A stretch of 10,860 nucleotides of DNA, from NCBI GenBank assembly GCA_022925895.1, contig JAKSYS010000879.1:1-10860 (forward strand), in the 5' to 3' direction. The stretch's first letter is position 1. Every line of letters begins with the position of its first letter. The position numbers were made by a program, and so were the translations under genes. This document shows, piece after piece, positions 6,554 through 10,860 of this stretch. This stretch comes from Fragilaria crotonensis (Eukaryota > Bacillariophyta > Fragilariophyceae > Fragilariales > Fragilariaceae). Under the pieces are notes generated by a model. The model saw only the letters and a program-made list of their open reading frames with translations. It searched no databases and was not told where the DNA came from.

Positions 6554-6607
6554 ATGTAGACTCTACATATGATAGTACACACCATCTCTAGAGTAGATTG
6601 TAGAGAT
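6554..6607. promoter_or_regulatory. palindrome-rich leader or promoter of the D-glutamate cyclase-like gene
   Basis: Between the 3' LTR and the gene lies a 15-nt palindrome (6554-6568, centred on the C of tgtagactctaca). An inverted repeat follows, with arms atctcta (6584-6590) and tagagat (6601-6607). A T-run of ten lies at 6630-6639. These could be promoter or 5'-UTR elements of the downstream gene. The retrotransposon separates this short piece from the rest of the original upstream region. Confidence 0.3.
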
Positions 6608-6698
6608 CCTTCGACAAATGACCCTTCTGTTTTTTTTTTCGATGCCACACAACTTCTCACAGTTTCGTCTGAACAAAACGCACCAAATTAAAATCATC

Positions 6699-7803
6699 AT
6701 GCCGGACGGCAATGAGAGCGTTGACAGCATCGACAGCATTGGCAACAATGCCAGCATCGACAGTATCGATAGTATTGACAGCATTGACAGCATGGATGAT
6801 ATTGCTGCAATTGCGGATGCCACAGTCGAAAAACTTCAAGACATTGTTGGCACGGACGCTGGCGGGCGTGGAATGAAGGCATTGCTGGTGCCTGGCGATT
6901 TGGTCCATGCATCTCGGATCCTTGCATCACTTGTTCCTCAACAAAATGATGATGATGATGATCATATGGATACATCCGTTGTGTTGATATTGACAGGGTT
7001 CCCCTGCTGTGGACCAGAGTCCACCAACCGAAACGGATGGTCCTCCCGGTGCGGTTGCTTTGGCACGAACTGCCGTTCAGCTCGGCCATTGCGTCAAGAT
7101 TTGCACGGATGACTCCAACGCTCTGGTGTTACAAGCGGCATTAGACATGGACGGAGTGGAGAAGGAACGATTGCAATTGGAGGTGTTTTCTGGTTTGGCA
7201 ACTGCGGAACAACCAGACGAAGACAACCGCATGAGGGCATTGGCCAAGAGCGCGTGTCTCATTATTGCCTGCGAGCGTGCCGGACCGTCAGCAGATGGTA
7301 TGTGCTATACCATGCGTGGCATCAACATGAATGCCCACAATTTGATTGCGCCACTTCATCGACTTTGCGAATACTCGTATTGTCCATTCGTGGCCATTGG
7401 TGATGGAGGAAACGAGCTGGGTATGGGCAAAGTCATCGATCAAGTCAAGGCACATATCCCATCGGGTGACAAGGTGGGATGTATCATTGCCGCGGACTAT
7501 TTGATAGCAGCCAGCGTTAGTAACTGGGGTGCCTATGCTCTCGCGGCAGGAGCTGCCATTATGAGAGCACAACAGGAAGCCACATCCAAGGATGATTTCC
7601 GCCAAAAGGTGACCACGTGGATTTCCAAGTGCTTACCTACGGAACAAGAGGAAATCGACCTCTTGAATCGTTGTGTTGCGGTGGGATGTCGCGACGGTGT
7701 GAGTGGAAAGGTGGAGGCAACTGTGGACGGCATGCCGCTTTCGACAAGTCTGCAGTGTCTACAGGATATTCGTGATGTTGCCCTTACCGCCCTTATGCTA
7801 TAA
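6699..7803 (+). CDS. D-glutamate cyclase-like protein (DUF4392), with apparent frameshift
   Basis: The sequence matches the DUF4392 domain, the C-terminal half of animal mitochondrial D-glutamate cyclase (DGLUCY), which converts D-glutamate to 5-oxo-D-proline. Landmarks are RGMKALLVPGDL near the N terminus, LTGFP at 6990-7004, ETDGPPGA at 7030-7053, GDGGNELGMG at 7399-7428, VSNWGAYALAAGAA, and DGVSGKV near the C terminus. The N-terminal DUF1445 half of DGLUCY is absent, so this is the stand-alone form, about 368 residues. LTGFP and ETDGPPGA are in different frames. The change of one nucleotide falls at or just after the CCCC run 7001-7004, and no GT-AG intron fits in the roughly 30 nt between the motifs. 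It is therefore a mutation or a sequence error. ATG 6699 follows atcatc and is my preferred start. ATGs at 6642 and 6618 are in frame and could add a targeting peptide. Residues 7-33 are a Ser-Ile-Asp repeat. Activity is inferred from the family only. Confidence 0.85.
6717..6797 (+). repeat. 9-bp minisatellite encoding Ser-Ile-Asp repeats
   Basis: Degenerate copies of agcatcgac or agcattgac encode S-I-D tripeptides at residues 7-33 of the D-glutamate cyclase-like protein, interrupted once by GNNA. The same 9-bp period keeps the antisense strand open. Such arrays change copy number easily, and this N-terminal tail lies outside the conserved domain. Confidence 0.8.
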
Positions 7804-8025
7804 GGCATGATTTATGACAAGAACGAATCACGTCTTGTGAAGCTCATTCACCGGCGCCGACGAACTTATCAACGTGTCTGACACGCGTTGAATATTGACG
7901 AACGCGCTTATACATCTACACATAACAGTCTACGGGAGATAGAACTTTGGAGCAAGGCGAGGTCTAAAATACTATGTAGGTTTTCAGTATGAAGTAATAA
8001 TAAAGGTAGCAAAGTGAGAAAGGCT
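7804..8025. terminator. shared 3' intergenic region of two convergent genes
   Basis: This 222-bp gap separates the stop codons of the D-glutamate cyclase-like gene (plus) and the coiled-coil gene (minus). A plus-strand AATAAA at 7999-8004 could be a polyadenylation signal for the first gene, though it lies about 196 nt past the stop. I see no equivalent signal on the minus strand. The 3' UTRs are likely to lie close together or overlap. Confidence 0.3.
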
Positions 8026-9597
8026 TCAAGCCTCGTACAATCCAGATGTGCTGGTGTCAGGAATCGCGGTCAATCCGTCGTATATCCGAGACTCTTCTTC
8101 CGGCAACGACAGCGATCGAAGGATTGATTCATCGCACTGGATCGGACATTCCATTTGGCGATGGCTACTCGCTGAGATGGGAGAGTCATCTGCAAACGGA
8201 GATGGGATCGATGGTGCGTCCATGACAACAGAAGGCGGCACGTCGCTGCCGGATTTTGATGTTGTGGGGGTTGGCGAAGAAACTGAAAGTTGTGATGCCA
8301 AATCACGATTGAGAGATGCATTTTCCGGCGCTGCAGCGGCGGTTTCCTTTGACATCCGGGAGGAGAAAAAGCTCGTAAACGTTGACGAAGCGGAGGTGAG
8401 TTCACCCATGATATTTCTACCTGCATTGGAGAACCGTATTTCCTTCGTAACATTCTCCTTATTGCCGTTCTCATCACAATTGCTCACGTCAGGTGTCATC
8501 TCCACTGTAGCCACTGTTGCTGCAGTTGGAGTTTCCACATAAGCCTCGATTTTGTTCACAGTTTTTGAAACTTTCAATGGCTGCTTTGGTCGGTTGAACT
8601 TGTAACCGTACCCAGCCAGACCAGCCCCACCAAAGCCGACTGAACGCGTAGTGACGATTTGTGGCTTTGACTTCTCCATTGGAGGAGAAATCACTACAAA
8701 TGCAGATGGAGGTTCAGCTTGGTTTTCCGAGGCTTCGACAATCTCTGGCGCGTCAGTACCGGTGGGTGCATCAGCGATCTCAGTCGGCGCCTTGTCAGCA
8801 TAGTCCCAAGACTCGGCTCGCGTATTTCGGTTCGCTGCTGCAAGTTGCTTCTCATGAACTAGCAATGCGCCTCGCACGTGGTGTTCTAGAGCAAGCATCA
8901 TCTCCTGACGCTTCGAATCTTGTTGGTACTGTTTAAGAAGGGCGTTATCCCTCCTAATCGATTTGATTTCCTTCGCCAGCACCTTCCTATCGACCATGAG
9001 TTGATCGAGTTGATGCTGCAAGGCAACATTCTCTCTGTGAAGTCGCATCGCAGCTTTTTCAGCCTTGACAGCCCGTTCCAACGCGTCTTGTGCCGCCACT
9101 GCAGCAAGAGCCATGTCATCTGTCAGGATGCTGGCTTCCTGACTCGCCAGACGAGCGTGCTCATTAACCATTTGAGCTGCCTGTGACAGGCCCAAAAGAT
9201 CAGCCCCGACGATACCGTCCAAGGATTGAGTTAAATCATCAATTCGCTTGTCGTCGTCCGACACAAAAGAGCAGACGGAGACAGTTCCGTTGGAGAAAGT
9301 ACGACCTCGCATTGGTGTTGTTGTGTCTGATGTTCCGGATGTTACCGAATCATTATCATCATTGAAATGTTGCTGTTTCATTTGGCGTGTAACGATGCGG
9401 ACGCCTTCGGCTAACAGGCGCAACGCTTCCAACGTCGCACGGTGCTCCAGTTGAAGCCGTTCGTAGTCGGAGAGTGGAGATTCGCGTTTGTCGCCATCTG
9501 CAGGCGCGCTATAAATGATGGGCTTGCAGTACACATCTGTAATTATTGTCTCCTCTTCAGAGCTTGTACATGTTGTTGTGGCTGTTACAGGGCTCAT
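8026..9597 (-). CDS. hypothetical coiled-coil protein, 523 residues
   Basis: An intact minus-strand frame runs from ATG at 9597 (context tgcaccatgagc, a good eukaryotic start) to TGA at 8026-8028. I recognise no named family. Residues 1-40 are Ser/Thr/Glu-rich. Residues 43-75 and about 136-256 are strongly helical and rich in Ala, Leu, Glu, Lys and Gln with heptad-like spacing, so coiled coils are likely. Residues 80-115 are a Ser/Thr/Asp linker. A Gly-rich block GFGGAGLAGYGYKFNRP occupies 321-337. The remainder is low-complexity Ser/Pro/Thr with acidic patches and is probably disordered. There is no signal peptide or membrane segment. The composition suggests a cytoplasmic or nuclear scaffold that could be phosphorylated, which is inference. 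No intron is needed. It converges with the D-glutamate cyclase-like gene but shows no functional link to it. Confidence 0.85.
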   Translation of the reverse strand: MSPVTATTTCTSSEEETIITDVYCKPIIYSAPADGDKRESPLSDYERLQLEHRATLEALRLLAEGVRIVTRQMKQQHFNDDNDSVTSGTSDTTTPMRGRTFSNGTVSVCSFVSDDDKRIDDLTQSLDGIVGADLLGLSQAAQMVNEHARLASQEASILTDDMALAAVAAQDALERAVKAEKAAMRLHRENVALQHQLDQLMVDRKVLAKEIKSIRRDNALLKQYQQDSKRQEMMLALEHHVRGALLVHEKQLAAANRNTRAESWDYADKAPTEIADAPTGTDAPEIVEASENQAEPPSAFVVISPPMEKSKPQIVTTRSVGFGGAGLAGYGYKFNRPKQPLKVSKTVNKIEAYVETPTAATVATVEMTPDVSNCDENGNKENVTKEIRFSNAGRNIMGELTSASSTFTSFFSSRMSKETAAAAPENASLNRDLASQLSVSSPTPTTSKSGSDVPPSVVMDAPSIPSPFADDSPISASSHRQMECPIQCDESILRSLSLPEEESRIYDGLTAIPDTSTSGLYEA

Positions 9598-10323
9598 GGT
9601 GCATTCGATGGGATAAAGTTGAGCTTGCGATGGTTATTGGATTGAAAGTACTGTATTATTGTATTGGGAATGCAACAATGCCAGTGACAGAAATGATAGG
9701 AAATGATGGAAGATGATGATGGTTTGTGCTGTTGCGATGCACGAGTGGAGGGCTTAGCGCTCTACTTGTTTAGTCTTGGTGTGGGGCAGTCACGAGCCTG
9801 TGAAGGGCTCTACCAGCGTCGACTCGAGTAAATGTAACAAAATTGCATGACTCCGCGTAACCACCGGATCTCGGGAAACAAATCAGAACCCCTCTCCGCG
9901 GGACCAAAGAACAAACGAAGTCGTGCAAGATCCTATTTGAAGCTGTTTTTTTGGCGATTTCATGTTACATCTGACTCATAACGGGCGTCACTTGTGTCCA
10001 AGAAAGACTCAAACGCATGGCGAAATATTCGTTGCCAAATTAAGGCTTTGGTACGATTCTACATCACAGGTACACTCGTCACTGTGGAATTTGTACTGGA
10101 GCACGACGCATGGACGGCATCGGCCTCCTCGGAACGCACACGTTTGAAACTTCCGTTTGCATTCGTGCAGATGCAGCGTTTTTGAAAATCTTGACTACCG
10201 GTACTGGTTGTCACAGTACAGTTTTTCTCTCCTCGCATCTGTCATGGCGTCATGGCCCGAGGCGCAGATGGCAGAAGCCAGAATGAAACGGCGCGACATG
10301 GCTGACGGCTGACGTCTGGGCTG

Positions 10324-10338
10324 CATCTACGGTAGATG
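10324..10338. repeat. 15-nt palindrome catctac-g-gtagatg
   Basis: Two perfect 7-bp arms lie around a single central base. The structure resembles a binding site for a symmetric dimer, but there is one copy only and no neighbouring gene start, so its function is unknown. Confidence 0.35.
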
Positions 10339-10436
10339 AATACACAATTAAAACTATACATACGCTTGCCACCACAAGGGAGAGCATTGACAATACCTTT
10401 TGACTTGGACACCTCAGCTAGATCCATGCACCACAC

Positions 10437-10461
10437 CAGAGTGATTTCACTTGTCACTCTG
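10437..10461. repeat. 8-bp-stem inverted repeat
   Basis: The arms cagagtga (10437-10444) and tcactctg (10454-10461) surround a 9-nt loop. There is no following T-run and no adjacent gene end, so a terminator role is not supported. Confidence 0.3.
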
Positions 10462-10860
10462 ACACCTCATTTTGACAAATTCGTATGCTGTGTCTGTTTG
10501 TGAGCATAGTATGATAGGCATGAAGGATGAGCAGGAACATTGAAAGTTCACCCAAAACTACATTTTAATGATGATGCTAAACCTCGAAACATAGCAGGAA
10601 TGTGAACACTTGGCTAGTTACCCTCATGATTAGCACCCAAGTACCGTATCATAGTCCTTCGAAAATACAGAAATACCAGGTACCTGTACAACTTTGTACA
10701 CAGTAGTATGACTGCTCCAAAGTACTCGTACATGGGCCGGGCGGTATCCTCAGTTGGACATGATACTCAGTACAGTTGAAGAACGCGCTACAGTTACAGA
10801 TGAGATTAAAGTGCTGGAACTTGCGTAGAGTCGTGCGTAGTACTTGCACTGTATGTACCT

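Larger units (their letters stand above)
9598..10860. other. intergenic region without a supported gene
   Basis: Only short frames exist here (below about 75 codons); several lack an ATG, none has recognisable domains or family resemblance, and I found no tRNA or rRNA. The left part should contain the promoter of the coiled-coil gene starting at 9597. Visible structure includes a purine-rich run with repeated gatgatgg at about 9690-9725, a duplicated ggctgac near 10300-10312, a 15-nt palindrome at 10324-10338, and a hairpin with 8-bp arms at 10437-10461. Nine GTAC tetramers lie between 10641 and 10858. The far right could be the upstream region of a gene beyond the window. Confidence 0.6.

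Noticed and set aside
6563-6823. Antisense frame rich in Ser, Leu and Met over the start of the D-glutamate cyclase-like gene
   Set aside because: The 9-bp repeat keeps several frames open, and there is no independent evidence of a gene.
6981-6996. GT...AG segment gtgttgatattgacag as an intron
   Set aside because: It is 16 nt long and would remove the conserved start of the LTGFP motif.
6993-7034. A mini-intron to explain the frame change in the D-glutamate cyclase-like gene
   Set aside because: The only GT-AG pairs between the two conserved motifs are about 9-11 nt apart, far too short for splicing.
8048-8542. Plus-strand 164-codon frame opposite the coiled-coil gene
   Set aside because: The minus-strand frame is three times longer, has a good start context and biased composition. 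The plus frame is its shadow.
9962-10185. Short plus-strand frames of 61-63 codons
   Set aside because: They overlap in two frames, one lacks an ATG, and neither has a domain or a convincing context.
10649-10849. Minus-strand 66-codon Cys-rich frame at the right edge
   Set aside because: It lies in GTAC-rich low-information DNA and its Cys and Tyr content follows from that composition. No family resemblance.
9598-10860. tRNA, rRNA or CRISPR array in the gene-free right end
   Set aside because: I found no cloverleaf with a TTCGA-type T-loop and matching acceptor ends, no rRNA signature and no regularly spaced repeats.

Overview
The window looks like nuclear DNA of a unicellular alga, most probably a diatom such as Phaeodactylum tricornutum. 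This rests on a mixed base composition near 50% GC, compact intron-poor genes, and a Ty1/copia LTR retrotransposon whose Gag and integrase resemble the diatom CoDi group. The species is an inference.

Layout. At 1-353 the minus strand may carry the start of a gene that leaves the window on the left, with one short intron; support is weak. Intergenic DNA at 354-757 is rich in GTAC and holds several palindromic sites. A full-length copia element occupies 758-6543 on the plus strand. It has a 558-bp 5' LTR (758-1315), a gag region (1346 to about 2313), a protease-integrase-reverse transcriptase-RNase H region (about 2278-6206) and a 560-bp 3' LTR (5984-6543). A 6-bp target duplication (tataca) flanks it. 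The LTRs differ by one base substitution and one 2-base indel, so the insertion is recent.

Right of the element, 6699-7803 encodes a DUF4392 / D-glutamate cyclase-like protein, broken by an apparent 1-nt frameshift at a CCCC tract. It is followed by a convergent minus-strand gene (8026-9597) for a 523-residue predicted coiled-coil protein of unknown function. The last 1.26 kb (9598-10860) holds no gene I can support, only small inverted repeats and a second GTAC-rich patch.

How the parts relate. The retrotransposon has every catalytic motif but is interrupted by four frame changes, with no stop codon within the stretches read in the correct frame. One of the four coincides with a textbook -1 slippery heptamer inside the second Gag zinc knuckle. 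Pol coding runs about 220 nt into the 3' LTR. The 3' LTR ends 155 bp upstream of, and in the same direction as, the D-glutamate cyclase gene, so it may affect that gene's transcription. I found no clearly novel multi-gene system. The items most worth checking are the slippery site, the pol reading frame shared with the LTR, the frame breaks in two neighbouring loci, and the GTAC clusters shared by the LTR and host intergenic DNA.
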